From Acidobacteriota bacterium (GTDB lineage Bacteria > Acidobacteriota > Holophagae > Thermotomaculales > Thermotomaculaceae), in contig JAADGL010000026.1 in assembly GCA_013152385.1 (NCBI GenBank), forward strand, positions 18,997 through 82,996: 64,000 nt of DNA. The letters run 5' to 3'. Positions 55,452-63,876 of this stretch are shown here, piece by piece; position 1 is the first letter of the stretch; every line of letters begins with the position of its first letter. The notes under the pieces were generated by a model that was not told the DNA's origin, did not search any database, and worked only from the letters and a program-made list of their open reading frames with translations. The position numbers and the translations under genes are program-made.

Positions 55452-58400
55452 ATGGAGAGAAAAAAAGAATGGCCGGCAGAAACCGGTAAATTAAAAAGCT
55501 TAATTCCGGTTGTTTTTGCCCTGTTATGGGGAACTCTGTTCCTCTTTCTTCTCCTCTTGCCTGCAGCTTCCGGCTGGATCCGGTGGGTTGCGGTGGCTAC
55601 AGTCACCCTTTCCTTTCCCCTGGCAGCCGAATTATACCGTCAGAAAAAAGACCGGAACCTGAAAGCATTGGACCGATCAATGGATGCCCTGAATGCCGGG
55701 GATCTGGAACGGATCGGCGGCGTATTTCTGAGAGGACACGACTCCCACATCGCCTCTCTCCACAGAAAATTGATACAGCTGGTTTTGAACATACAGAACC
55801 TTCTGGGGCATCTGGACCTTATTTCCGGTAATATTGCCGGAATTTCCCACTCTGTCAATGAACAGCTGGTCACCTATATCCGGGATGTTAAAAATCAAAT
55901 CATCAATACCGATGTCACTCTGCAGTCAGCGGGTGAAATCCACGATTTCATGGAAAGTATCTCATCGGATATCAGCCGTCTCAGCGAAATTTCTCAGGAA
56001 ACATTAAGTTTTCTCAAAGAAATTGTGGAAAGCAATGAGAATGTCAGCCTCAAGATGGAATCCCTCTCCGCTTACGCAAAAGACACCGAAGATGCTATGG
56101 GAGAAATCATTGCCCACACAGAAAAAGTAACACAGAATACGGAAAATCTGGCATCCATGGTTATGGAAACATCTGCGTCCATCATGGAAATGGACGCAAC
56201 CATCTCGGAAATCAGAAAACAGGCACGTCAGACCGAAATTCAGGCGGAAGAAGCCGGAAAACTGGCACAGCAGGGCTTGGAAAAGACTCGAGAGGCCTCT
56301 CAAACAGTGGAAAATGCGGGGACAGCTTTTGAAACCGTCAGCAAAACCATCCGGCAGCTGAAAGAAGAATCCAGAAAAATCGGAGAAATCGTAACGGGAA
56401 TCCGCAGAATCAGCGATCAAACCAGCATTCTTGCCCTCAACGCCACCATTGCCGCGGCTCAGGCGGAAAATCCGGACCGCAGCTTCCAGGTAATCGCCGA
56501 AAAGATACGGGAATTGGCCATTACATCTTCCATTTCCATGAAAGAAGCCAGTGCTGTTCTTACCGGAATGGAAAAGTTGGTGGATGATGGGCATGAAATA
56601 ATTGAAAAGGCAGGGGATGTTGTTCGGTCCGGAGTCATTCAGGTACAGGGCGCGGAATCGTCACTGGAAGATATTGTTCAGCACATGCAATCGGTGGTGG
56701 ACAATATTGCAATCGTTTCCCAGGCCACGGAAGAACATGTGGAAGGCTCCGCGCAAATCAATAAAGCCACCCAGCGGGTCAGCATTATGACGGAAGAGAT
56801 TGCAGAACTGATGAAACGCCAGTCCGAAACCGTACTTTCCGTGAACACAAAAACAGATTATATCGGCGCACTGGTGGAGTCTATGAAAGAGCTGACCGGC
56901 GAACAGAACGGCAAAGTAGGTCAACTCCTTGAATACATGAAAGAAATCGGCCAGGACACCCGCAAAGCCCTCCGTCAGTCAAAAGAGCTTTCCATGCACA
57001 ACCAGAAGATTATCAATGCCATACGGAACATCCGGGAAGTCAGCGACCACACATATCGGAACACAGCGGTGCTGTCCGACTCGGCACTGGCACTTGAGAA
57101 GTTCGGATGGCACCTGGGAAACCGCTTGAAAACCTTTCGGCGGCCCACACCAAAAGCCGGTGGCAGCCTCCGCATTTCCGGTTTCAGCCTGCCCCATGAC
57201 AAACTTGATCCACTGGTGGGATCCACCGTATACGAGGCACAGGTGCTCTCCCTTCTCCACAGAGGCCTGGTCCGTTACGATCCGCTGTTTAACCTGAAAC
57301 CGGACCTTGCCCATTCCTGGGATGTTTCAGGAGACGGCCGGGAATACACCTTCCGCTTACGAAAAAACGCATTGTTCCACAATGGCCAGCCGATCACCGC
57401 ACGGGATATAATTTCCACCTTTAAACGGCTTCTTTCACCCGCTTTTGAGTGTGGCGCCGCAGGGATGTATTATGTCATAAAGGGAACCAGAGATTTTGCC
57501 GAAGGGAAAACCGCTGAGATCAGCGGGATTCAGGCCCCGGATGAGCACACGGTTCAATTCCTGCTGGAAAAGCCACTGGCTTTTTTTGCCGGCCTCCTCA
57601 CAATGAGCTATGCGGCTGTTGTCCCGGAAACCGATTATCTCAGAGGGCCTCAGGAAACATTTTCCGGGGTGGGATGCGGCCCGTTCGAGCTGCTTCATTT
57701 TGAACCCGGTAAAATGCTGACATTGAGAAAATTCAACAATTTCTATATGTCCGGGCAACCTCTTGTGGACAAAGTCTACATCGAACTGGCAAGCAGGGAA
57801 GATGCTTTTGATGCTTTCCAGAACAGGGAAATAGACATTCTCAGCATCAATGAACCGGAAGATATCGCCGAAGCGGCAAGGCGAAAATCCATCGAAAACG
57901 ATATCCTCACCAGCACCCAGCTTTCCACCTATTTTCTCTCAATCAACTGTCAAAAGCCCCTGATGGCCGATCCCCGGATTCGTCAAGCTCTGTCGTTGGC
58001 CATTGACCGGGAAAAAATCTGTTCGACTTTCCCACTGAAACTGGCCGAACCGGCATCTTCAATCATTCCGCCGGGACTTCTGGGGCATTCCCCCGCTGCC
58101 GCACTTGCCATCTATGATCCGGAAAAATCCAGATGGCTCCTGCAGCAACATAATTTTGATTTTGAAAATGAAATTGAACTCACTTTTGCGAGAAAAGGAA
58201 ATGAAAACCCTGCGGACATTGCCGCCATCGCCGAAAACTTCAGGGACGTGGGAATCCGTGTCCGGCTCAACGGAATGAAGAACCACTGGCCGTATATTGA
58301 AAAACGTGCCCATACCATGTTCCGGGTGGGCTGGATCGCAGATTATCCCGACCCGGACAACTTCATTCATACCCTTTTTAACCCGGAAGCCGGCGACCCA

Positions 58401-58649
58401 CTTTTCCTCGGAATCGAATTGGAGAAAGTCGGGCCGCTGAGTGAAAAAGCACGGTTTACCATGAACCCCCGGCAACGCACTGAAATTTACCAGGAAATCG
58501 AACAAATCGTAGCGGAAAAAACGCCGCTGATTCCCCTCTACCACAAAAAAGAAATTCTACTCAGAAGCCCTTCTGTCAGCGGGATCATCCTCCGGGGCTT
58601 TTCTCCCTTTCTCGACATTGAAAATGTATGGTTTAATCAGATGATATGA
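55452..58649 (+). CDS. MCP-type signalling protein fused to a peptide-binding (SBP_bac_5) domain
   Basis: A 1065-residue chimera starting at ATG 55452 after AGGGAG. Two membrane spans (15-38, 42-60) are separated by only a few residues, so there is almost no extracytoplasmic sensor. Residues 64-560 are a long antiparallel coiled coil of the methyl-accepting chemotaxis class; the hairpin tip RRISDQTSILALNATIAAAQAENPDRSFQVIAEKIREL (317-354) is recognisable but the conserved IEAARAGE is altered. Residues 569-1065 are a full family-5 solute-binding protein (GGSLRISGFSLPHDKLDPLVGS, HSWDVSGDGREYTFRLRKNALFHNGQPITARDIISTFKRLL, FLSINCQKPLMADPRIRQALSLAIDR). With both spans crossing, the binding domain would be cytoplasmic, as in SgrR. 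No che or ABC transporter genes are nearby. Confidence 0.9.
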   Translation: MERKKEWPAETGKLKSLIPVVFALLWGTLFLFLLLLPAASGWIRWVAVATVTLSFPLAAELYRQKKDRNLKALDRSMDALNAGDLERIGGVFLRGHDSHIASLHRKLIQLVLNIQNLLGHLDLISGNIAGISHSVNEQLVTYIRDVKNQIINTDVTLQSAGEIHDFMESISSDISRLSEISQETLSFLKEIVESNENVSLKMESLSAYAKDTEDAMGEIIAHTEKVTQNTENLASMVMETSASIMEMDATISEIRKQARQTEIQAEEAGKLAQQGLEKTREASQTVENAGTAFETVSKTIRQLKEESRKIGEIVTGIRRISDQTSILALNATIAAAQAENPDRSFQVIAEKIRELAITSSISMKEASAVLTGMEKLVDDGHEIIEKAGDVVRSGVIQVQGAESSLEDIVQHMQSVVDNIAIVSQATEEHVEGSAQINKATQRVSIMTEEIAELMKRQSETVLSVNTKTDYIGALVESMKELTGEQNGKVGQLLEYMKEIGQDTRKALRQSKELSMHNQKIINAIRNIREVSDHTYRNTAVLSDSALALEKFGWHLGNRLKTFRRPTPKAGGSLRISGFSLPHDKLDPLVGSTVYEAQVLSLLHRGLVRYDPLFNLKPDLAHSWDVSGDGREYTFRLRKNALFHNGQPITARDIISTFKRLLSPAFECGAAGMYYVIKGTRDFAEGKTAEISGIQAPDEHTVQFLLEKPLAFFAGLLTMSYAAVVPETDYLRGPQETFSGVGCGPFELLHFEPGKMLTLRKFNNFYMSGQPLVDKVYIELASREDAFDAFQNREIDILSINEPEDIAEAARRKSIENDILTSTQLSTYFLSINCQKPLMADPRIRQALSLAIDREKICSTFPLKLAEPASSIIPPGLLGHSPAAALAIYDPEKSRWLLQQHNFDFENEIELTFARKGNENPADIAAIAENFRDVGIRVRLNGMKNHWPYIEKRAHTMFRVGWIADYPDPDNFIHTLFNPEAGDPLFLGIELEKVGPLSEKARFTMNPRQRTEIYQEIEQIVAEKTPLIPLYHKKEILLRSPSVSGIILRGFSPFLDIENVWFNQMI

Positions 58650-58761
58650 GTTGGCTGCGGCACCTCACAGTGACTTGTGCTGTTATACATCACGGTGATT
58701 TGCATCACAAAAGGTGCACTTTTCTCTTTTGTCTTCTCCCTGGCTGTGTTAAAATTCTTTT

Positions 58762-59274
58762 ATGAATTGGTTTGATGTCACCGCTCTCGCGGTACTGGCT
58801 GTTTCAGCCGGGTTTGCGTTCTTCAAAGGATTTGTCCGGGAAATCGCGTCACTGGCGGGATTGATCATTGGAGCAATCCTTGCGTTCCGTTTCTACAAAA
58901 TGGGCTCGGACTTCCTGAAACCGTGGATTCACACGGCAAACGTCCGAAACATCACAGCATTTTTCATCATTTTTCTAACAGTAATTCTCGCCGCTGCAAT
59001 TACCTCTTTTCTCCTGAAAAAACTCTTCGATTCTGCGGGCCTGTCTTTTTATGACCGCTTTCTCGGCCTGCTTTTCGGCCTGCTCAGAGGAATTGTAATT
59101 ATATATGTGTTTGTTATTGTTCTCCAGGGTTTTGGAATGGCCGGGAAAACCCTGAACGAATCAAAAAGCTGCCGGGTAGTGCAGCAGACAGTAAACACAG
59201 TGCTGTCTTTCTTTCCCGCAAGAAAAACTCACCCGGCCGCCAACCAAGCATCAGATAAAAAGAGGGAATCATGA
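58762..59274 (+). CDS. CvpA family membrane protein
   Basis: A 170-residue protein with four membrane spans (about 5-22, 28-47, 65-88, 100-122) and the CvpA opening NWFDVTALAVLAVSAGFAFFKGFVREIASLAGLIIGAILA, followed by RFLGLLFGLLRGIVII. CvpA proteins are linked to colicin V production and envelope stress; the mechanism is unclear. The ATG has no Shine-Dalgarno sequence and lies 7 bases after a TAAAAT -10-like box (58750-58755), which fits a leaderless start. It overlaps the Fis-type gene by 4 bases (ATGA), opening a chain that runs to holB. Confidence 0.88.
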   Translation: MNWFDVTALAVLAVSAGFAFFKGFVREIASLAGLIIGAILAFRFYKMGSDFLKPWIHTANVRNITAFFIIFLTVILAAAITSFLLKKLFDSAGLSFYDRFLGLLFGLLRGIVIIYVFVIVLQGFGMAGKTLNESKSCRVVQQTVNTVLSFFPARKTHPAANQASDKKRES

Positions 59275-59474
59275 GGGAAAATCTCCATGAATTTGTAGAC
59301 AAAATGATTCAAAGTAATTTTACAATAACCGAAACACTTGAGCTTGTGGAAAAAGTTTATATTGAAAAAATACTGAACCGGCACAAACAGAATGTTTCCG
59401 CCGCCGCAAAAACCATGCGCATCCATCGAAATACCCTGATGCGGAAAATTAAATCCCTCGGTATCCGGGAGTAG
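59271..59474 (+). CDS. Stand-alone Fis-type HTH protein
   Basis: A 67-residue protein whose C-terminal half, VEKVYIEKILNRHKQNVSAAAKTMRIHRNTLMRKIKSLGI (26-65), is the Fis/NtrC-type DNA-binding HTH (HTH_8). The first 25 residues may form a dimerisation helix. It starts in an ATGA overlap with cvpA and ends 6 bases before a sigma-54 activator that lacks such an HTH. The two may therefore form a split NtrC-type regulator, or this may be a small Fis-like DNA-binding protein. Confidence 0.85.
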   Translation: MRENLHEFVDKMIQSNFTITETLELVEKVYIEKILNRHKQNVSAAAKTMRIHRNTLMRKIKSLGIRE

Positions 59475-59480
59475 GCCGCG

Positions 59481-60572
59481 ATGCAAGTATCTTTTGTCCC
59501 CGGCATATTGATGGAAAAATGGCAACTCCCTGCCCATGTCACACCGGTTTGCGCCGCTGATTTAACAGCTGAGAATATAAAAACAGCTGATATCCTGGTA
59601 ATATCTGCGGAGCAGATCGCAGAAATTTCCCCTGAAAACTGGCCGGTGCCAAAACCGGTCATTGATGCTGTTGACTCCCGCCCGCAGGCAAAACAGGTAA
59701 GAGAATGGATGCTGAACGGGGCACAAAACATCATTCTGGAACCGGCGGAACGAACCGCTTCATTCATCGGAATTCCCCTTTCGCCGATTGATGATATGGG
59801 TGCCCATGGTTTGATCGGATCATCACCGGAAATGGTAAAGCTCGGACAAATGATTGAAAAAGTGGCCGTTACTTCCGCCACCGTACTGATTCGGGGGGAA
59901 AGCGGTACCGGCAAAGAACTTGTCGCCCGGGCCATTCACAGTATGAGTTCCAGGCAATCCCGATCCTTTGTTCCCGTTAACTGCGCAGCCATTCCTGAAA
60001 CACTGCTGGAAGACGAACTTTTCGGGCACGTAAAAGGTGCGTTTACCGATGCCCAAAGTGACCGGAAAGGCAAACTGGAAGAAGCGGAAGGCGGCACAAT
60101 CTTCCTTGATGAAATCGGGGACATGCCCCCTTTGTTGCAGGTAAAATTGCTTCGGATGCTTCAGGAGCGGGAAATCCAGCCCCTTGGAAGCAATCAGCCG
60201 AAAAAAGTAGACGTCCGAATTATTGCCGCAACCGCTGCGAATCTTGAGCAAATGATTAAAGAAAAAAAATTCAGGGAAGACCTCTTTTTTCGTCTCAATG
60301 TCATCCCGATTTTCATTCCTCCCCTGAGGGAGAGGAAAGAAGACATTCCCCGATTAATACATCATTTTTCGGAAGCTTTAAGCGTAAAACACGGGGTTCG
60401 GAAACTTCGTTTCACCGATGCGGCAATGGACGTATTGACATCTCTTCCCTGGAAGGGAAATGTACGGGAACTTGAACATTTTGTCGAAAGAACGCTGGTT
60501 TTGTTTGATCACACCCGCCCGGTAGACGCAGCCGACCTGCCTTTCCCCACTGTTGAAAGGAAAAGAACATGA
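59481..60572 (+). CDS. Sigma-54 interaction AAA+ activator without C-terminal HTH
   Basis: A 363-residue enhancer-binding-protein-like ATPase. Residues 1-105 are a receiver-sized domain without a recognisable phospho-acceptor pocket. The AAA+ domain (111-340) has Walker A GESGTGKE (139-146), the loop GAFTDA (186-191, in place of GAFTGA), Walker B GTIFLDE (205-211) and PLRERKEDIPRL and WKGNVRELEHFVER. The chain stops about 20 residues after the lid domain, so no HTH is present; a separate Fis-type HTH is encoded 6 bases upstream. It overlaps tmk by 4 bases (ATGA). Its target promoter is unknown. Confidence 0.9.
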   Translation: MQVSFVPGILMEKWQLPAHVTPVCAADLTAENIKTADILVISAEQIAEISPENWPVPKPVIDAVDSRPQAKQVREWMLNGAQNIILEPAERTASFIGIPLSPIDDMGAHGLIGSSPEMVKLGQMIEKVAVTSATVLIRGESGTGKELVARAIHSMSSRQSRSFVPVNCAAIPETLLEDELFGHVKGAFTDAQSDRKGKLEEAEGGTIFLDEIGDMPPLLQVKLLRMLQEREIQPLGSNQPKKVDVRIIAATAANLEQMIKEKKFREDLFFRLNVIPIFIPPLRERKEDIPRLIHHFSEALSVKHGVRKLRFTDAAMDVLTSLPWKGNVRELEHFVERTLVLFDHTRPVDAADLPFPTVERKRT

Positions 60573-61243
60573 ATAAAAAAACAGGCCTTTTCATCACACT
60601 GGAGGGAGGAGAAGGGTCCGGAAAAACAACCCAGGGAAACCAGCTGGTTCACCGCCTCAAAGAAATGGGGTACCCGGTGGTCTGGACAAAGGAACCCGGT
60701 GGAACGGATATCGGCCGCTCACTGAGAGAAGTTGTCATGTCAAACCGGCACAAAGATATGGTTCCCGAAACCGAACTGCTGATTTACATGGCAGACCGTA
60801 CTCAGCATGTTAAATCCAAAATTCTTCCGGCACTCCGGGACGGAAAAATTGTCATTTCAGACCGTTATCACGATTCCTCCGTAGCCTACCAGCATTTTGC
60901 AAGGGGCGTTCCCATGACCACACTGAATTTTCTGTTCCGGGAACTGGCCGGAGGGCTGATTCCCAACATTACCTTTGTGTTGGACATGGCTCCGGAAACG
61001 GCCATACGCCGCATTAAAAAACGGGGGATCACCGATCCGGCTTCCCTGTCGAAATTTGAAGAAGAAGCCCTTCCCTTCCACCGGAAAGTCCGGCATGGCT
61101 TTCTGAAAATTGCCGAACTCGAACCGGAACGGGTTAAAGTCATCCCGGCAGACCGGCCCCGGGAAGAGGTATTTCAACAAATTTCCAGACACCTTTCCGC
61201 ACTGCTGCCGTCCAATGGAGAAAACAGCCATGAATCTTTTTGA
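60569..61243 (+). CDS. tmk: Thymidylate kinase
   Basis: Phosphorylates dTMP to dTDP. The 224-residue enzyme has the P-loop GGEGSGKT (13-20), TKEPGGTDIGR, the DR motif SDRYHDSSVAYQ and a lid region RRIKKRGITDPASLSKFEEE. The start overlaps the sigma-54 activator stop (ATGA), and its last 14 bases overlap holB. The tmk-holB pair is a common bacterial arrangement. Confidence 0.95.
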   Translation: MNKKTGLFITLEGGEGSGKTTQGNQLVHRLKEMGYPVVWTKEPGGTDIGRSLREVVMSNRHKDMVPETELLIYMADRTQHVKSKILPALRDGKIVISDRYHDSSVAYQHFARGVPMTTLNFLFRELAGGLIPNITFVLDMAPETAIRRIKKRGITDPASLSKFEEEALPFHRKVRHGFLKIAELEPERVKVIPADRPREEVFQQISRHLSALLPSNGENSHESF

Positions 61244-62210
61244 TCAGATTACAGGCCACAGGCAGATTAAAAACTTTTTTTCCAATGCCTTACAGAAAGA
61301 ACGCCTCTTTTCTTCCTATCTGTTCACCGGGCCGGAAGGAATCGGAAAGAAAAAAACAGCCGTCGCCATCGCCGCGATGCTCAACTGCGAATCCACAGAA
61401 AATGCGCCCTGCGGAACTTGCCGGTCCTGCCTGAAAATACAGGAAGGCGCCCACGTGGATGTGAATATTATTGCAGCTGAAAAAGATGAAATCCTTGCGG
61501 AACAGGCGGACAATATTCTGGACGCCATCCGCTTTGCCCCTTTCGAGGGAAAAGCCCGGGTCTTTGTCATTGACAACGCCCATCAACTGAATCCGACATC
61601 AGGAAACATGTTGCTGAAAACACTGGAAGAACCGCCATCCGGGAATTATTTCTTTCTCATTACCTCCAAACCGGACAGCCTCCTTTCCACCATCCGCTCC
61701 CGCTGTCAGGAAGTTTCATTTTCAAGTGCAGGAATTCTTGAAGCATTGAAAGAAGACCCTGATTTTGATGATTCTTACTATCCCTGGCTCAAATCCGGTG
61801 GCGGATTCGTGGAAGACAGAGACGCCCTTTCCGCTTTTACCGGAATCCGCCGCCTGGCACTTCAATTCCTTCAGGAAATGGTTCATCCCGGGCAAAAATC
61901 CGGCCTTGAAATCGAAGACAAAGTGGATGAAACCGTGGGCAATGGAGGAAAAGAAGACGCCCGTATTTTCTTTTTTCAAATGGAAATTATCCTCCGGGAC
62001 ATATTGGCTGTCATTTCCGGAAAAGAAAATGCCGTAATTAACCGGGATATGACGCCGGAACTGAAAAGACTGGCACAAAAAATCACACCGGAAGCAGTTT
62101 TTCAGCTGAACAGACTTGTCAGAAAAGGGGCAAGTGGTTTATCCTATGGGATAAAGATTCAGCATTTGGCACCGGTTCTGCTCGCAGAAGGTGTAAAGGC
62201 AATGCGATGA
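61230..62210 (+). CDS. holB: DNA polymerase III delta-prime subunit
   Basis: Clamp-loader subunit. The 326-residue protein, from ATG 61230 after GGAGAA, opens MNLFDQITGHRQIKNFFSNALQ and carries the Walker-A-like GPEGIGKK, a zinc module with Cys53, Cys61, Cys64 and Cys67, FVIDNAHQLNPTSGNMLLKTLEEPP and the sensor-1 region FLITSKPDSLLSTIRSRCQ (the SRC motif is intact). The longer upstream frame to 61110 lies inside tmk and is rejected. It follows tmk directly. Confidence 0.92.
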   Translation: MNLFDQITGHRQIKNFFSNALQKERLFSSYLFTGPEGIGKKKTAVAIAAMLNCESTENAPCGTCRSCLKIQEGAHVDVNIIAAEKDEILAEQADNILDAIRFAPFEGKARVFVIDNAHQLNPTSGNMLLKTLEEPPSGNYFFLITSKPDSLLSTIRSRCQEVSFSSAGILEALKEDPDFDDSYYPWLKSGGGFVEDRDALSAFTGIRRLALQFLQEMVHPGQKSGLEIEDKVDETVGNGGKEDARIFFFQMEIILRDILAVISGKENAVINRDMTPELKRLAQKITPEAVFQLNRLVRKGASGLSYGIKIQHLAPVLLAEGVKAMR

Positions 62211-62316
62211 AGTGCAGGAAATACGGAAATCACATTAAGACACTTCCGCCCCTGCCGCTTCATTTTGAAAACATCAATAAACCGCAGGCGCCCGGCGCCT
62301 CAAGGAAGGGGGTAAT

Positions 62317-63357
62317 ATGGGTTATTCAGTTGTAATAAAAACGTCCAAAGGTCGATTCGATTTTCAGCTGGACAAAGATTTCGCCACTATGGGGCGAAGC
62401 AAAGACAATGAAATTCACATTGACGACCTCAGTGTATCCAGGAAACATGCAGTGCTGGAACGGGAGGGAAACCAGTTTTACATCACCGACCTGAACAGCT
62501 CCAACGGCACCTACGTCAACAGCAAAAAAATTACGGAAAAAACGGCAGTCAGGCCGGAAGATGTAATCATTGTCGGCCGGGTTCACTTTTCTTTCCGGTT
62601 AGACGAAGAAGAGGAGGGAACCGTCCGGATGAGCCGGGACGAGATGGCCTCCATTCAAGGGGGCCCCAACGACACCAACCCATTGGGCGCACCGCCGATT
62701 TTGCCGGATTCAAAGCCGGTGGAAGAACCGATTACTCAAAAACCGGCAACACCTGCACCACCCAGTGCACCTGCTCCACCTCAAAACACGGTACCAACGC
62801 CTCCGGCACCGCCGCAACCATCATATGCTCCGCCCGCGGCTCCGGTAACCGCGGCACCCACACCGCCCCCCGCACCGGCACCCCGGCCGCCGCAGCCTGC
62901 TTACGGACGGGCAACGCCTTCTCCGAAACAAAACACTGAATACGGCGGGTTCTGGATTCGCCTGGTGGCATATATCATTGATGCATTTATTCTCGGGATT
63001 CCGATGGTAATAATCAATACAATTGCCATGGCCATCATCCTGAGAAACGTCAGCTCCATGGCGATGTATACAGCCGCAAGTATCTTTCTCATTCTTATTT
63101 TTACGGCACTCTCCCTGGCTTACATCCTCATCGGCTGGTCAAAATTCGGCACAACCATCGGAAAACGGATTTTCCGGCTCTATGTGGTGGATGATCAAAC
63201 CGGCCGGGCGCCGACAATGGGAAAAGCGTTTTTGAGACTGGTGGGCTATATCATTGACGGACTCACTTTCTACATCGGCTTTCTGATGATTGCCTTCACC
63301 GCAGACAAACGCGGACTCCATGACATGATTGCCAAAACCCACGTTGTCAAACGCTGA
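62317..63357 (+). CDS. FHA-domain membrane protein with RDD transmembrane domain
   Basis: A 346-residue protein in three parts. An N-terminal FHA domain (about 5-95) has FATMGRSKDNEIHIDDLSVSRKHAVLEREGNQFYITDLNSSNGTYVN. A Pro/Ala-rich linker (about 125-200) follows. The C-terminal RDD domain (208-340) has GFWIRLVAYIIDAFILG, further spans and GTTIGKRIFRLYVVDDQTG. The cytoplasmic FHA could tether a phosphorylated partner to the membrane. Similar fusions occur in other bacteria, function unknown. GGAAGGGGG precedes the ATG; rnhA follows 8 bases later. Confidence 0.9.
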   Translation: MGYSVVIKTSKGRFDFQLDKDFATMGRSKDNEIHIDDLSVSRKHAVLEREGNQFYITDLNSSNGTYVNSKKITEKTAVRPEDVIIVGRVHFSFRLDEEEEGTVRMSRDEMASIQGGPNDTNPLGAPPILPDSKPVEEPITQKPATPAPPSAPAPPQNTVPTPPAPPQPSYAPPAAPVTAAPTPPPAPAPRPPQPAYGRATPSPKQNTEYGGFWIRLVAYIIDAFILGIPMVIINTIAMAIILRNVSSMAMYTAASIFLILIFTALSLAYILIGWSKFGTTIGKRIFRLYVVDDQTGRAPTMGKAFLRLVGYIIDGLTFYIGFLMIAFTADKRGLHDMIAKTHVVKR

Positions 63358-63365
63358 GTCTGCCT

Positions 63366-63803
63366 GTGGCTGAAAAAACAATCCGGCTTTTTACCGACGG
63401 GGCCTGCAGTGGAAATCCGGGCCCCGGCGGCTGGGCCGCCCTTTTAGTCTGGAACGGGCTGGAAAAAATGATTTCCGGTTACGAGCCGGACACCACCAAT
63501 AACCGGATGGAACTGACAGCGGTTATCGAGGGGCTGAAAGCAATCAAACACAGGCATTACAAAGTCCGGGTCTTCACCGATTCCACCTATGTACAACTGG
63601 GGATCAGCCAATGGATTCATCAATGGAAAAAACGCAACTGGAAAAAAGTCAAAAACCCCGACCTCTGGCAGACACTGGACAAGCTCGTATCCCGGTTTCC
63701 GGACATCCGTTTTGAACATGTGGAAGCCCACGCCGGCCACCCGGAAAACGAACGCTGCGACAAGGAAGCCAGAAAGCAATCCAAAAAATTCAACAATAAA
63801 TAA
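63366..63803 (+). CDS. rnhA: Ribonuclease HI
   Basis: Cleaves RNA in RNA-DNA hybrids. The 145-residue protein contains the catalytic acids Asp11 (FTDGACSGNPGPGGWA), Glu49 (NNRMELTA) and Asp72 (FTDSTYV), the basic handle QWIHQWKKRNWKKVKNPDLWQ, and HAGHPENERCDKEA near the C terminus. The start is GTG 63366 with only weak upstream pairing, so translation may depend on the gene before it. It closes the plus-strand run of genes; the next 200 bases hold repeats and no gene. Confidence 0.95.
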   Translation: MAEKTIRLFTDGACSGNPGPGGWAALLVWNGLEKMISGYEPDTTNNRMELTAVIEGLKAIKHRHYKVRVFTDSTYVQLGISQWIHQWKKRNWKKVKNPDLWQTLDKLVSRFPDIRFEHVEAHAGHPENERCDKEARKQSKKFNNK

Positions 63804-63823
63804 CAACTGTAATGCGCGCTGCC

Positions 63824-63858
63824 GTGATTTGTGATCTGTAACTTGTAACTTGTGACTT
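63824..63858 (+). repeat. Degenerate heptamer tandem repeat (5 units)
   Basis: Five adjacent 7-base units: GTGATTT, GTGATCT, GTAACTT, GTAACTT, GTGACTT (consensus GTRAYYT), then GCAAG. The same family occurs on the minus strand at 38708-38735. Confidence 0.75.
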
Positions 63859-63876
63859 GCAAGAAAAATCAGGGGA

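Noticed and set aside
61110..61229. 40-residue N-terminal extension of holB
   Set aside because: It lies within tmk in another frame; the delta-prime family opening begins at ATG 61230 after GGAGAA.
62167..62182. TGGCAC-N5-CTGCT, resembling a sigma-54 promoter upstream of the FHA-RDD gene
   Set aside because: The GC element differs from TTGCA, it lies inside holB, and no enhancer-like repeats were seen; one imperfect match in 64 kb is expected by chance.
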